A stretch of 64,000 nucleotides of DNA from Mesotaenium endlicherianum (GCA_009602735.1 WELA01003362.1:1-64000); one strand, 5' to 3'; counted from the first letter of the stretch, positions 43,623 through 53,210 are shown. Translations and numbers: made by a program. The notes: generated by a model from the letters alone, not told the origin.

Positions 43623-44966
43623 ATGAACAAACATAGACTGGTCATATTAGGCGGAGGAGAGAGCGGTGTAGGTGCTGCTTTACTGGGTAAACAAAAAGGA
43701 TACGACGTGTTTGTGAGTGATGGAGGAGCCATCAAAGACAAATACAAACAAGAGCTCATTGAAAACAATATAGCATTTGAAGAAGGGCAGCATACCGTGG
43801 AACAGGTACTGAACGCCAGTGAAGTGATGAAGAGTCCGGGTATTCCAGAAAAGAACGATCTGGTAAAGCAGATCAGGGCCAAAGGAATACCGGTGATCAG
43901 CGAGATAGAACTGGCGTACCGTTTCAAAGGCGATAGCAAGATCATTGCCATCACCGGCAGCAATGGAAAGAGCACCACTACGGCGCTTACTTATCATATC
44001 TGCAAAACAGCAGGTCTCGATTGCGCCATGGTAGGCAATATCGGCTACTCTTTTGCCAAGCAGGTGGCAGAAGATCCCAAACAATGGTATGTGGCCGAGA
44101 TCAGCTCTTTTCAACTGGATGATATCAAAGATTTCCGGCCCGATGTAAGCGTGTTGTTGAATATCACGGAAGATCATCTCGACAGGTATGAATACCAGTT
44201 TGAGAATTACATCAGGAGCAAGTTCAGGATCATCCAGAACCAGACCATGAACGATTATTTCATTTACTGTGAAGACGATGAAGTGATCATGAACCATTTG
44301 GCATTACTAACCATCCATACTAACCCATTACCATTCTCTATGAAACACGAAGTAAAAAAAGGCGGCTACATCAAAGGCGACCAGATGATGCTAAGAATAC
44401 AGGACGAACGCGTAAGCATGAGCATTTATGACTTTGCGTTAAAAGGTAAACACAATCACTACAATACTATGGCAGCAGGTATTGCCGCAACCACCATTGG
44501 TATCCGAAAAGAAAAGATACGCGAAGCCGTGAAGGATTTCCATAGCCTGGAACACCGGATGGAATTCGTGGCCATGGTAAGGGGCGTTGAATTCATCAAT
44601 GATAGCAAGGCAACCAATGTGAACAGCACATGGTATGCACTGGAAAGTATGAACAAACCCACTGTACTGATATTGGGTGGTACGGACAAGGGAAACGATT
44701 ACGCTTTGCTGAACGACCTGGTAAAGGATCATGTAAAGGCGATCGTATGTATGGGGGTTGACAACAAGAAGATCATAGCCGCTTTTAAAGATATTGTTCC
44801 GGTGATCATTGAAACCGACAGCGCCAAGAAAGCGGTGAACGCTTCTTTCAAACTGGCAGCCAAAGGTGATGTGGTGTTGCTGAGTCCGGCTTGCGCCAGC
44901 TTCGACCTGTTTAAAAATTACGAAGACAGGGGCAAACAATTTAAAGATGCGGTGAAAGAACTCTAA
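43623..44966 (+). CDS. murD: UDP-MurNAc-L-Ala:D-glutamate ligase
   Basis: This enzyme adds D-Glu to UDP-MurNAc-L-Ala. At 447 residues it has the N-terminal Rossmann start LVILGGGESGVGAALLGKQK, the P-loop ITGSNGKSTTTALTYH (about residues 110-125), AEISSFQLDDI, LLNITEDHLDRYEYQFENYI, LEHRMEFVAMVRGVEFINDS and KATNVNSTWYALESM. These are the usual MurD blocks. Repeat copy 9 separates it from ftsW. Confidence 0.96.
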   Translation: MNKHRLVILGGGESGVGAALLGKQKGYDVFVSDGGAIKDKYKQELIENNIAFEEGQHTVEQVLNASEVMKSPGIPEKNDLVKQIRAKGIPVISEIELAYRFKGDSKIIAITGSNGKSTTTALTYHICKTAGLDCAMVGNIGYSFAKQVAEDPKQWYVAEISSFQLDDIKDFRPDVSVLLNITEDHLDRYEYQFENYIRSKFRIIQNQTMNDYFIYCEDDEVIMNHLALLTIHTNPLPFSMKHEVKKGGYIKGDQMMLRIQDERVSMSIYDFALKGKHNHYNTMAAGIAATTIGIRKEKIREAVKDFHSLEHRMEFVAMVRGVEFINDSKATNVNSTWYALESMNKPTVLILGGTDKGNDYALLNDLVKDHVKAIVCMGVDNKKIIAAFKDIVPVIIETDSAKKAVNASFKLAAKGDVVLLSPACASFDLFKNYEDRGKQFKDAVKEL

Positions 44967-44967
44967 A

Positions 44968-45069
44968 CGTCATCCCGAGCGTAGCCGAGGGATCTGACCG
45001 AATGCTCAGCAGGTCCTTCGACTCGCTTCGCTCGCTCAGGATGACGTTCTTCGCTCGCTCAGGATGACG
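44968..45069 (-). repeat. CGTCATCC/GGATGACG intergenic repeat, copy 9 with duplicated end
   Basis: The 79-bp core is 44968-45046, between murD and ftsW, with its long arm on the right. A second end, TTCGCTCGCTCAGGATGACG, finishes at 45069, again 23 bases after the first end. Confidence 0.92.
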
Positions 45070-45082
45070 AAAAAAAGGAAAA

Positions 45083-46402
45083 ATGCTAGAAACAAAAGAT
45101 AAACTATTCTCTCAAATGCCTTCGGTGGAAGGCATGCGCAACCAGCTCGTGTACCGCACGAGAGGGGATAAGTTTATCTGGGGTATAGTGGTGCTGTTAT
45201 CACTGGCTTCCATACTGGTGGTATACAGCGCTACGGGATCGCTGGCTTATAAGATGTATAAAGGGAATACCAGCATTTACCTGTTCAAGCAGGTTTCATT
45301 TACCATGATAGGTGTGTTGCTGATCTATTTCCTGCATCGCATCAACTATACTTTGTTCTCGCGTGTGGCTACGATCCTGTTCCTGCTTTCTATTCCATTG
45401 CTGATCTATACATTGTTTTTCGGAGCGAAGATCAATGATGGTAGCCGGTGGATCAAACTGCCCATCATCAACCTCACCATACAGACCAGTGACCTGGCCA
45501 AGCTGGCATTGTTTATGTATATATCCAGGATGCTGAGTAAAAAGCAGGAAATGATCAAGGATTTCAAAAAAGGATTCCTTCCGGTGGTAATACCCGTGCT
45601 CATCATCTGCGCGCTGATCATGCCGGCGAATCTTTCCAATGCCTTGCTCACCGGCGCTACTTCTTTACTGCTGATGTTCATTGGCAGGGTAAGCATCCGG
45701 CACATCCTGCTAACCATCGGCGTAGCGTTGATTCCTGTGGCGTTGATTGTATTGGTAGCGGTTGTTACCTACGATGGAAAACAAAAAGAAGACAATAAAA
45801 AAACAACGGCGGCAGAGAAAGTAAAATCATTCGGACGATTTGGTACCTGGGTAAAACGCGTGCAGGACTTTGTGTATGCCAAAGACACCGAAACCCCATA
45901 CCAGGTGCAGCAAGCCAAGATCGCTATTGCCAATGGCAGTGTGCTGGTAGGATTGGGACCTGGTAATAGTCGCCAACGGAATTTCTTACCACAGGCATAT
46001 AACGACTTCATCTATTCCATCATCATAGAAGAATATGGCTTATTGGGCGGGGCGTTCATGATATTCATATACCTGGTATTCCTGTTCAGGTGTATCAGGA
46101 TATTCAGGCGTTGCCCGTATGCGTTTGGCGCTTTCCTGGCACTGGGACTGAGCTTTACCCTTGTGATACAAGCGGTGGCCAATATGGCTGTGAACGTGAA
46201 CATCGTACCGGTAACCGGCGTAACGTTACCGCTGGTGAGTATGGGTGGTAGCTCGTTCTTGTTCACCTGCGCGGCCATTGGTATCATTTTAAGTGTGGCG
46301 AGGAATGTGGAACAACAGGAAGGAAAAGTGCAGGAGCCGGTGGTGGATCATTTGGCGCCTGTGGAGGAAGGAATGGTTGACCAACAAGAAGTAAAAAAAT
46401 GA
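45083..46402 (+). CDS. ftsW: septal peptidoglycan glycosyltransferase (SEDS family)
   Basis: FtsW polymerises glycan from lipid II together with FtsI. This 439-residue membrane protein has about ten helices and a SEDS signature at the end (NMAVNVNIVPVTGVTLPLVS, then MGGSSFLFTCAAIGIIL). The conserved loop LGPGNSRQRNFLPQAYNDFI lies between helices 7 and 8. A charged insertion (about residues 230-265, GKQKEDNKKTTAAEKVKSF) precedes that loop. The assignment to FtsW rather than RodA is by its place in the dcw cluster. It overlaps murG by 4 bp. Confidence 0.95.
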   Translation: MLETKDKLFSQMPSVEGMRNQLVYRTRGDKFIWGIVVLLSLASILVVYSATGSLAYKMYKGNTSIYLFKQVSFTMIGVLLIYFLHRINYTLFSRVATILFLLSIPLLIYTLFFGAKINDGSRWIKLPIINLTIQTSDLAKLALFMYISRMLSKKQEMIKDFKKGFLPVVIPVLIICALIMPANLSNALLTGATSLLLMFIGRVSIRHILLTIGVALIPVALIVLVAVVTYDGKQKEDNKKTTAAEKVKSFGRFGTWVKRVQDFVYAKDTETPYQVQQAKIAIANGSVLVGLGPGNSRQRNFLPQAYNDFIYSIIIEEYGLLGGAFMIFIYLVFLFRCIRIFRRCPYAFGAFLALGLSFTLVIQAVANMAVNVNIVPVTGVTLPLVSMGGSSFLFTCAAIGIILSVARNVEQQEGKVQEPVVDHLAPVEEGMVDQQEVKK

Positions 46403-47487
46403 AACGAATCATCATAGCCGGTGGCGGCACCGGCGGACATATTTTCCCAGCCATTGCCATTGCCAATGCATTGAAGCAGCAAGCGCCCGACACGGAAATA
46501 TTGTTCATCGGTGCGCAGGGTAAAATGGAGATGGAGAAAGTGCCGCAGGCGGGATATGCTATACAGGGACTGGATATAGCAGGATTCAACAGGAGCTCTT
46601 TGATCAAAAATATCAGTCTTCCTTATAAACTGGTAAAGAGTTTTTACCAGGTACGGAAGATCGTAAACGCTTTTCAACCCGATGCAGCAGTGGGTGTAGG
46701 TGGTTATTCCAGTTTCCCGGTATTGCGTTATGCGCAGTCGAAAGGAATACCCACATTCATTCATGAGAGCAATTCCTTTGCAGGCAAAAGCAATATCCTG
46801 TTGGGAAAGAACGCTACGGAAATATTTGTGGCATCGGCGGGAATGGAAAAGTTTTTTCCGGCAGATAAGTTATTGGTAACAGGTAACCCGGTAAGAAAAG
46901 CCATTATTCAATCTGCTATGGCGCGCGATGAAGCCATCCGCTTTTTCGGACTCGATCCGAACAAGACCACCGTGCTGGTGGTGGGCGGTAGCCTGGGTGC
47001 CCGCAGCATCAATGAAGTAGTGGCTTCGCATGTTACCGATCTATTGTCATTGGATTTGCAAATGATCTGGCAAACAGGTAAGAACGGTGCCGAAGGATAC
47101 AAAGAGAGAGGCAAACCATTTCCCAATGTATGGGTAGATGCATTCATTACGGAGATGGACAAAGCTTATGCTGCGGCCGACCTGGTAGTATCTAGGGCCG
47201 GGGCTATGTCGGTAGCCGAATTGTGTGTGGCAGGTAAGCCGGTAATATTCGTGCCTTACCCGCATGCAGCGGAAGATCACCAGACAGTGAATGCGAAATA
47301 CCTGGTGAATAAAGAGGCTGCTTTGCTGGTGAAAGATGAAGAAGTGCGGGTGAAGTTGTTCTCCACCATCGTTCAACTGGCGAAAGACAAACAGAAACAA
47401 CATGAACTGCACGAGCGCATTAGCCAGTTAGCTGTTACCAATGCAGATGAAGTGATCGCAACCGAAATTTTAAAACATTTGAAGTGA
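46399..47487 (+). CDS. murG: UDP-GlcNAc:undecaprenyl-PP-MurNAc-pentapeptide GlcNAc transferase
   Basis: MurG makes lipid II from lipid I at the inner face of the membrane. At 362 residues it is a GT28 enzyme with the N-terminal IIIAGGGTGGHIFPAIAIAN glycine-rich loop, AAVGVGGYSSFPVLRYAQSK, IHESNSFAGKSNILLGKNA, TGNPVRKAI, VVGGSLGARSIN, WQTGKNG and VVSRAGAMSVAELCVAGKPV. The ATG overlaps the ftsW stop (ATGA 46399-46402) and the stop overlaps the GTG of murC, so translation of the three is coupled. Confidence 0.97.
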   Translation: MKRIIIAGGGTGGHIFPAIAIANALKQQAPDTEILFIGAQGKMEMEKVPQAGYAIQGLDIAGFNRSSLIKNISLPYKLVKSFYQVRKIVNAFQPDAAVGVGGYSSFPVLRYAQSKGIPTFIHESNSFAGKSNILLGKNATEIFVASAGMEKFFPADKLLVTGNPVRKAIIQSAMARDEAIRFFGLDPNKTTVLVVGGSLGARSINEVVASHVTDLLSLDLQMIWQTGKNGAEGYKERGKPFPNVWVDAFITEMDKAYAAADLVVSRAGAMSVAELCVAGKPVIFVPYPHAAEDHQTVNAKYLVNKEAALLVKDEEVRVKLFSTIVQLAKDKQKQHELHERISQLAVTNADEVIATEILKHLK

Positions 47488-48839
47488 ACCCACTGGCAAC
47501 CATACAAAAAATATATTTCATAGGTATCGGCGGCATTGGCATGAGTGCACTGGCCCGTTATTTCCATGCAAAAGGAGTGGAAGTGAGCGGGTACGACAGA
47601 ACATCCACACCACTGACACGTGCGCTGGAAGACAGCGGGATAAAGATTCATTACGAAGAGCGGGTTGACCTGGCGCCCAAAGATGCCGATGTTGTGGTAT
47701 ACACACCTGCCATTCCTGCACAGCATGCCGAGCTGGTATATTATAAAGAACATGGTTATACGGTAGTGAAGCGAAGCGATGTATTGCAGTGGATCACGGA
47801 AAGCTCTTTCAATATCTGCGTAGGAGGCACACACGGTAAAACAACCGTTACCACCATGATTGCACACTTGCTGCGCCACTCTGGTTATGGGTGCAATGCA
47901 TTCCTGGGAGGCATATCGGCTAATTACCAAACCAATTTCTGGAGTAATGAAAGGAATGTAGTAGTGGTAGAAGCCGATGAATACGACCGCAGTTTTTTGA
48001 AACTGGTACCCGATATAGCGGTGATCACAGCGATGGATCCCGATCACCTCGATATCTATGGTACGGCGGAAGAAGTGGAGAAAGCCTTCATCCAGTTCTC
48101 ACAGAAAGTAAAACCGGGAGGATGCCTGGTAACCAAATACGGATTGAAGCGGGGTGCCGACCTGAAAGCGGCGCACCATTTTGAATACAGCGTGGACAAT
48201 ACTGCAGCCGGTGTACATGCAGCTGATATCAAAGTAGAGCAAGGCAGTTACCGCTTTGATGTGGTAGCGGAAAACTGGAAGCTGAACGATGTGGTATTGC
48301 ATGTAGGCGGATTGCACAATATTGAAAATGTATTGGCGGCGATTACGGTAGCGAAATACTTACAAATAGGCGATGAGCAGATCAAAGCAGCAGTGGCCGA
48401 CTTCAAGGGTGTACACCGGCGCTTTGAGTATGCACTGAAAAATACAGCCCATACACTGATCGACGACTATGCGCACCACCCGGAAGAACTGAGAGCGCTG
48501 ATCAGCGGTGTAAGGAGTTTGTTTGGAAAAGAGCAGCTGGTGTTGGTGTTCCAGCCTCACCTGTTCAGCAGAACGAAAGACCTGGCCGATGCATTTGCTG
48601 AGAGCCTTGATATGGCAGATGAAGTGATCCTACTGCCCATTTACCCGGCAAGAGAATTACCGATGGAAGGGGTGAGCAGTGAATTGATATTGAACAAAAT
48701 GAAATTGAAGCATAAACAGGTACTTGATAAGGAAGTGATGAAAGGATGGATGAAAGAGCACAAGCCCGGACTGGTAGTGATGGCGGGTGCAGGAGATATT
48801 GATGCACAGGTGCAGGCAGTAAAAGAATTGCTTTTATAA
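47484..48839 (+). CDS. murC: UDP-MurNAc:L-alanine ligase
   Basis: This is the first amino acid ligase of the stem peptide. At 451 residues it starts at GTG inside the murG stop (GTGA 47484-47487). Its motifs are IYFIGIGGIGMSALARYFHA, the P-loop VGGTHGKTTVTTMIAHLL (about residues 113-130), VVEADEYDRSFLKL, DPDHLDIY, FKGVHRRFEYALKN, DDYAHHPEEL and VFQPHLFSRTKDLADAFAES. All match MurC of usual length. Confidence 0.97.
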   Translation: MNPLATIQKIYFIGIGGIGMSALARYFHAKGVEVSGYDRTSTPLTRALEDSGIKIHYEERVDLAPKDADVVVYTPAIPAQHAELVYYKEHGYTVVKRSDVLQWITESSFNICVGGTHGKTTVTTMIAHLLRHSGYGCNAFLGGISANYQTNFWSNERNVVVVEADEYDRSFLKLVPDIAVITAMDPDHLDIYGTAEEVEKAFIQFSQKVKPGGCLVTKYGLKRGADLKAAHHFEYSVDNTAAGVHAADIKVEQGSYRFDVVAENWKLNDVVLHVGGLHNIENVLAAITVAKYLQIGDEQIKAAVADFKGVHRRFEYALKNTAHTLIDDYAHHPEELRALISGVRSLFGKEQLVLVFQPHLFSRTKDLADAFAESLDMADEVILLPIYPARELPMEGVSSELILNKMKLKHKQVLDKEVMKGWMKEHKPGLVVMAGAGDIDAQVQAVKELLL

Positions 48840-48841
48840 GC

Positions 48842-49843
48842 ATGATGGAAAACAAAGCGAACTGGAAAAAGCGATTGGAGCAGGTTTTGTGGCTGCTCGC
48901 TGGCATCGGCGCCATAGTGCTGATGGGTGCCGCTATGCGGAAAAAAGACCAGAAGCTTTGTACGGATATCAGGATCGAGATCATGGGAACAGAACAGCAG
49001 ATGTTCATCGATGAAAAAGACATTGCCGGCCTCTTGAAAAAGAACGGTGAAGTGATAGGGGAACCGGTTGCCATGCTGAACCTGCGTTACATGGAAACAC
49101 TGATTGAAAAAGATCCCTGGGTAAAGAATGCAGAAATGTTCTTTGATAACAAACAGGTGCTGGATGTTCGCATAGAAGAAAGAGAGCCGGTAGCGCGTGT
49201 TTTTACGAAGCAGGGCGGTTCGTTCTACGTAGACAGGGAAGGACTGCGACTGCCGCTCAGTGAAAAGCTATCGGCCCGTGTACCGGTATTCACCAATTTT
49301 CCTTCGGAGAAAGTGAACCTCTCGAAACCCGACAGTGCCCTCCTGAAAAACATAGTGAGCCTGGGCCGTTATGTACTGGCAGATTCTTTCTGGATGGCGC
49401 AAACAGCACAGATAGACATCACACCCGAAGCAAATTTTGAGCTGGTGCCGGTCATCGGTAACCATACAGTGGCGCTGGGCAATGCTTCGGAGCTGGACAG
49501 CAAATTCAACAGGTTGTATACGTTTTACCGGCAAGCCTGGTTGCAGAATGGCATGCAAACCTATTCCCGCCTCGATGTGCAATACCACAACGAGGTAGTG
49601 GCCACCAGGAGAAATTATACGAAGCCTGTTGCGAAGGATTCGCTGACTGTAGCAACTGCTCCGGTAACACATGCAACCCCTGCGGCAGCGCCCGTAAATG
49701 TTAAACCCGTAGCAAAAATGAACAGCACAACAAAATCTGTTGGGGCTGCAAGCAATAAAAGAAGTAATAATTCGTTAACGAATGAGCGAAAGGCAAAGGC
49801 TGTTATGAAAAAGCAAACAACAACTAAAACACATACGCTATGA
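48842..49843 (+). CDS. ftsQ: cell division protein FtsQ with a long C-terminal tail
   Basis: FtsQ is a bitopic division protein linking early and late septal proteins. It has a membrane helix (about residues 14-32, VLWLLAGIGAIVLMGAAM), a POTRA-type domain (about 42-115, including YMETLIEKDPWVKNAEMFFD and the VLDVRIEEREPVARV strand) and a beta domain to about 255. From about residue 256 to 333 it carries an extension made mainly of A, T, V, K and P, not part of the FtsQ fold. Its stop overlaps ftsA by 4 bp. Position and domains support the assignment. Confidence 0.88.
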   Translation: MMENKANWKKRLEQVLWLLAGIGAIVLMGAAMRKKDQKLCTDIRIEIMGTEQQMFIDEKDIAGLLKKNGEVIGEPVAMLNLRYMETLIEKDPWVKNAEMFFDNKQVLDVRIEEREPVARVFTKQGGSFYVDREGLRLPLSEKLSARVPVFTNFPSEKVNLSKPDSALLKNIVSLGRYVLADSFWMAQTAQIDITPEANFELVPVIGNHTVALGNASELDSKFNRLYTFYRQAWLQNGMQTYSRLDVQYHNEVVATRRNYTKPVAKDSLTVATAPVTHATPAAAPVNVKPVAKMNSTTKSVGAASNKRSNNSLTNERKAKAVMKKQTTTKTHTL

Positions 49844-51207
49844 ATCACAATGAACCACCCATCATTGTTGGTCTCGACATTGGAACTACCAAAATCGCAG
49901 CCATTGCCGGTCGCAAGAACGAACACGGCAAGCTGGAGATATTGGGTTTCGGCCGCGCCAACAGCAATGGTGTGCAGCACGGGCAGGTATTGAACATCGA
50001 CCAGACCATCAAAGCCATTCAGCAGGCTTTGTTGAACTGTTACGACAGCAACCCGGAATTGGAGATCAATGAAGTGTACGTGGGTATTGCCGGGCATCAT
50101 ATCAAGAGCCTGCAAACCCGCGGCGACATTGTTCGCCAGGATCCTGAAACCGAGATACAACGCTGGGAAATAGACCAGTTGCTCAACAACCAGCGCAAGA
50201 CATTTATTCCCGCAGGTGACCAGATCATCGACGTGATACCGCAGGATTTCCATGTAGACAATATCCAGAACATCAAAGATCCGGTTGGATATAATGGTGT
50301 GAAAGTGGGAGCGAATTTCCACATCATCACCGGCGACCGAAATGCCATCCGCAACATCAACCGAGCTGTTGAAAGAAGCAGCCTGGTAACCAAAGACCTG
50401 GTATTGCAACCACTGGCCTCTGCAAGTGCTGTGATGAGTGATATAGATATGGAAGCCGGCGTGGCCATCCTGGACATCGGCGGTGGTACGAGCGACCTGG
50501 CGGTATTCTATGAAGGCATATTGAAACACACAGCAGTGATACCTTTCGGCGGAGAGAACATTACCAATGATATCCGAATGGGACTGGGTGTACTCAAGAG
50601 CCAGGCCGAAGCCATGAAAGTGCAGTTTGGTAGTGCATTGGCCGATGAAGCGAAGAGCAACGCCTTCATCACCATACCCGGTTTGAAAGGCATGCCTGCC
50701 AAAGAGATCAGTGTGAAGAACCTGGCGGCCATCATACAGGCGCGCATGAGCGAGATACTGGATTTCGTTACTTACCATATCAAGCAAGTGGGTCTCGACA
50801 GCCGCGCCCTGAACGGCGGTATCATTTTAACCGGTGGTGGTTCGCAGCTTAAGCACCTGATACAATTAACAGAATATACAACAGGCCTGAATGCGCGCAT
50901 CGGGTTGCCCAATGAGCACCTGGCGCCCAATCATATAGAGGAACTGAAGAAGCCGATGTATGCTACCTGCCTGGGATTGATATTGAAAGGTTACAGCGAT
51001 TACGATCATAAATACAAAGAGTTTGCAGAGAAATTCAAGAAAGTGGAAGTGCCCAAATCGCTGACGGTAATACAGGCAGAACAACCGGAAGTGCCGGTAA
51101 TGAATGTACGCGCAGAAGCCGGCGAAAGAAAGCCGAAATTCTGGGACAAGTTCAAGAACAACCTGATAGAACTTTTCAAAGAAGAAGGAGATCAAGTCAT
51201 CCGATAA
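49840..51207 (+). CDS. ftsA: cell division protein FtsA
   Basis: FtsA is an actin-like ATPase that tethers FtsZ to the membrane. At 455 residues it has the phosphate-1 motif VGLDIGTTKIAAIAGRKN, a 1C/SHS2 subdomain (about 85-165), VAILDIGGGTSDLAVFYEG (about 207-226) and IILTGGGSQLKHL (about 330). The C-terminus ends in an amphipathic helix, KFWDKFKNNLIELFKEEG, the membrane-targeting sequence. The ATG overlaps the ftsQ stop. Confidence 0.97.
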   Translation: MNHNEPPIIVGLDIGTTKIAAIAGRKNEHGKLEILGFGRANSNGVQHGQVLNIDQTIKAIQQALLNCYDSNPELEINEVYVGIAGHHIKSLQTRGDIVRQDPETEIQRWEIDQLLNNQRKTFIPAGDQIIDVIPQDFHVDNIQNIKDPVGYNGVKVGANFHIITGDRNAIRNINRAVERSSLVTKDLVLQPLASASAVMSDIDMEAGVAILDIGGGTSDLAVFYEGILKHTAVIPFGGENITNDIRMGLGVLKSQAEAMKVQFGSALADEAKSNAFITIPGLKGMPAKEISVKNLAAIIQARMSEILDFVTYHIKQVGLDSRALNGGIILTGGGSQLKHLIQLTEYTTGLNARIGLPNEHLAPNHIEELKKPMYATCLGLILKGYSDYDHKYKEFAEKFKKVEVPKSLTVIQAEQPEVPVMNVRAEAGERKPKFWDKFKNNLIELFKEEGDQVIR

Positions 51208-51261
51208 CTTCAACTCATATCCTATGTACCACTAACATCTACCTAACCCAAATAATACGCT

Positions 51262-53133
51262 ATGATTCATTTTGATCTTCCCAAACAAAAATCCTCCATC
51301 ATCAAGGTCCTCGGTGTAGGGGGTGGGGGAAGCAACGCGGTTAACTTCATGTTCGAGCAGCACATCGAAGGCGTTGATTTTATTATATGCAATACCGATG
51401 CGAAAGCCATTGAACAGAGTGAAGTGCCGAACAAGATCCAACTGGGACCACATCTTACACAGGGTTTAGGTGCAGGCGCCAATCCCGAAATTGGTAAGAG
51501 AGCTACGGAAGAGTCGCTCGAAGAAATCAAACGCATACTGGAAGTGAATACCAAGATGGCATTCATAACAGTAGGCATGGGCGGCGGTACCGGTACCGGT
51601 GGCGCACCCATCGTTGCACAGATATGTAAAGACCTGGGCATCCTTACCGTGGGTATTGTAACCACTCCTTTTGGCTTTGAAGGTCCGCGCAGGCAACTGC
51701 AGGCCGAAGAAGGCATCCGCCAGCTGAAACCTTATGTAGATACTTTGCTGGTGATCAGCAATGACAAGCTGCGCATGCAATACGGTAACCTGAAAATGAA
51801 AGAAGCTTTCTGCAAGGCCGATAATGTATTGGCCACTGCAGCTAAGTGTATCACCGATATCATCAACAGCAAAGGACATATCATTGTTGACTTTGCCGAC
51901 GTATGCACTGTGATGAAGAGCGGAGGCGTAGCCATATTGGGTAAGGCCGAAGTAGAAGGCGAGGACAGGGCCGAGCGCGCCATCGAAGAAGCGCTGGCTT
52001 CTCCTTTATTGAATGATAACGATATCAGGGGAGCCAAATGGATCCTCATCAATATCAATAGCGCCGAAGGTGATCATGAATGCACGATGGATGAACTGGA
52101 AACCATCAATAATTACCTGCGTTTGCAGGCAGGACCCGATACCGATGTGATAGTGGGTATGGGATACGATCAATCGCTCGACAGGAAAATAGGCATCACT
52201 TTGATCGCTACCGGTTTTGAACACAAAGATCCTTTTGCCAAACCCATAGCCGTTAAAAAAGCGGAGCCGCAACCTGAAAAGATCATGATGACATTGGGCG
52301 AAGATGCAGAAGCGCCCAAAGCAGCGCCACAGCCGGTACAACAGGTGTTGCCGCTGGAAGAAATAGATACTTTCGCTCCGCAGATGCAGGAAGTGCCGAT
52401 GCAGGAACCTGTGCTGAATATTTTCCCAACAGTTGTTGAAACCGTACAGCCGGTTACACCTGTTCGGGAAGAAGAAAAGGAAACGATGGTATTGCAGTTC
52501 GAACTGAATCCTGAAATAACCGACGAGGTAAAAGTACCCGACACTGTTCAGGAAGAAGTACATGTTCCGCGGAAAGTGATCGCTGATGAGATGCTGCAGT
52601 TCAAAGTAACGGAACACCAGGCTCAGCCTGCCGCTGCTGCACCGGCTGCTATGTCATACCTCAGCAAGCCATCTAATATTTATGCATCGGAAGAGCCGGT
52701 AGCTCAGGCGCCTGTGCCAAAGCCACAGCCGCAACCTCAACCACAGCCGCAGGTACACCAGCAGCCCCAACCTGTACAGGAAGAGCTGCCGATGGAAATG
52801 CAGTTGGTAGAGCGTGAAGAGAAAAAAGCGCCACAATCCCAGCCCCAGCCAGTTATTGACGATGTGCTGGATGATGTGGAAGAGCAGAAAAGAAGGGCAG
52901 CAGAAAGGATACATAAGCTGCGCAATCTTTCTTACAACATGAACAGTGCAGCAGATGCCAACAATGAATTTGATACGGTTCCGGCTTACGTACGCCGTAA
53001 TATGGAACTGTTTGGTAATACACTTACTTCGGTAGAAAACTTTTACAGCAAGTACACGGTAAGTAAGGACGAGAACAACCAAGCACAGATATCAACCATC
53101 AATACTTTTTTGGATGGAAAGAAGCCTGACTAA
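51262..53133 (+). CDS. ftsZ: cell division protein FtsZ with a long disordered linker
   Basis: FtsZ is a tubulin-like GTPase and scaffold of the division ring. The GTPase core (about residues 12-320) has VLGVGGGGSNAVNFM, the tubulin signature GMGGGTGTGGAPIVAQICKD and the T7 loop DFADVCTVMKSGGVAILG. A linker of about 235 residues (about 330-565) is rich in E, P, Q and V, with a run of alternating P and Q at about 483-512. The conserved FtsA-binding peptide TVPAYVRRNMEL lies at about 570-582 and is followed by a 45-residue tail. The total of 623 residues is much longer than the 383 of E. coli, by linker and tail only. Confidence 0.97.
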   Translation: MIHFDLPKQKSSIIKVLGVGGGGSNAVNFMFEQHIEGVDFIICNTDAKAIEQSEVPNKIQLGPHLTQGLGAGANPEIGKRATEESLEEIKRILEVNTKMAFITVGMGGGTGTGGAPIVAQICKDLGILTVGIVTTPFGFEGPRRQLQAEEGIRQLKPYVDTLLVISNDKLRMQYGNLKMKEAFCKADNVLATAAKCITDIINSKGHIIVDFADVCTVMKSGGVAILGKAEVEGEDRAERAIEEALASPLLNDNDIRGAKWILININSAEGDHECTMDELETINNYLRLQAGPDTDVIVGMGYDQSLDRKIGITLIATGFEHKDPFAKPIAVKKAEPQPEKIMMTLGEDAEAPKAAPQPVQQVLPLEEIDTFAPQMQEVPMQEPVLNIFPTVVETVQPVTPVREEEKETMVLQFELNPEITDEVKVPDTVQEEVHVPRKVIADEMLQFKVTEHQAQPAAAAPAAMSYLSKPSNIYASEEPVAQAPVPKPQPQPQPQPQVHQQPQPVQEELPMEMQLVEREEKKAPQSQPQPVIDDVLDDVEEQKRRAAERIHKLRNLSYNMNSAADANNEFDTVPAYVRRNMELFGNTLTSVENFYSKYTVSKDENNQAQISTINTFLDGKKPD

Positions 53134-53179
53134 AGATGGTTTAAGAATTTTTGTTTAGCCTGGTGATTTTAGTTGTTTG

Positions 53180-53210
53180 CCCCCGATTGCTGAAAGTCGG
53201 GGGTTTTTTT
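53180..53210 (+). terminator. rho-independent terminator of the dcw operon
   Basis: CCCCCGA (53180-53186), a 10-base loop and TCGGGGG (53197-53203) are followed by seven T residues (53204-53210). The stem is perfect. It lies 47 bases after ftsZ and 3 bases before the end of the convergent ABC permease gene. Confidence 0.92.

Noticed and set aside
43334-43978. A 214-codon minus-strand frame across the mraY-murD junction
   Set aside because: It runs through repeat copy 8 and is antisense to MraY and MurD; its hydrophobic content is a by-product of the reverse strand.
36948-45069. The dispersed repeats as a CRISPR array
   Set aside because: The copies are separated by whole genes, occur in both orientations and differ in length; there are no regular spacers and no cas genes.
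52700-52800. The P/Q-coding repeat in ftsZ as a mobile or structural DNA repeat
   Set aside because: It is a codon-level low-complexity stretch within an intact reading frame and has no copies elsewhere in the window.
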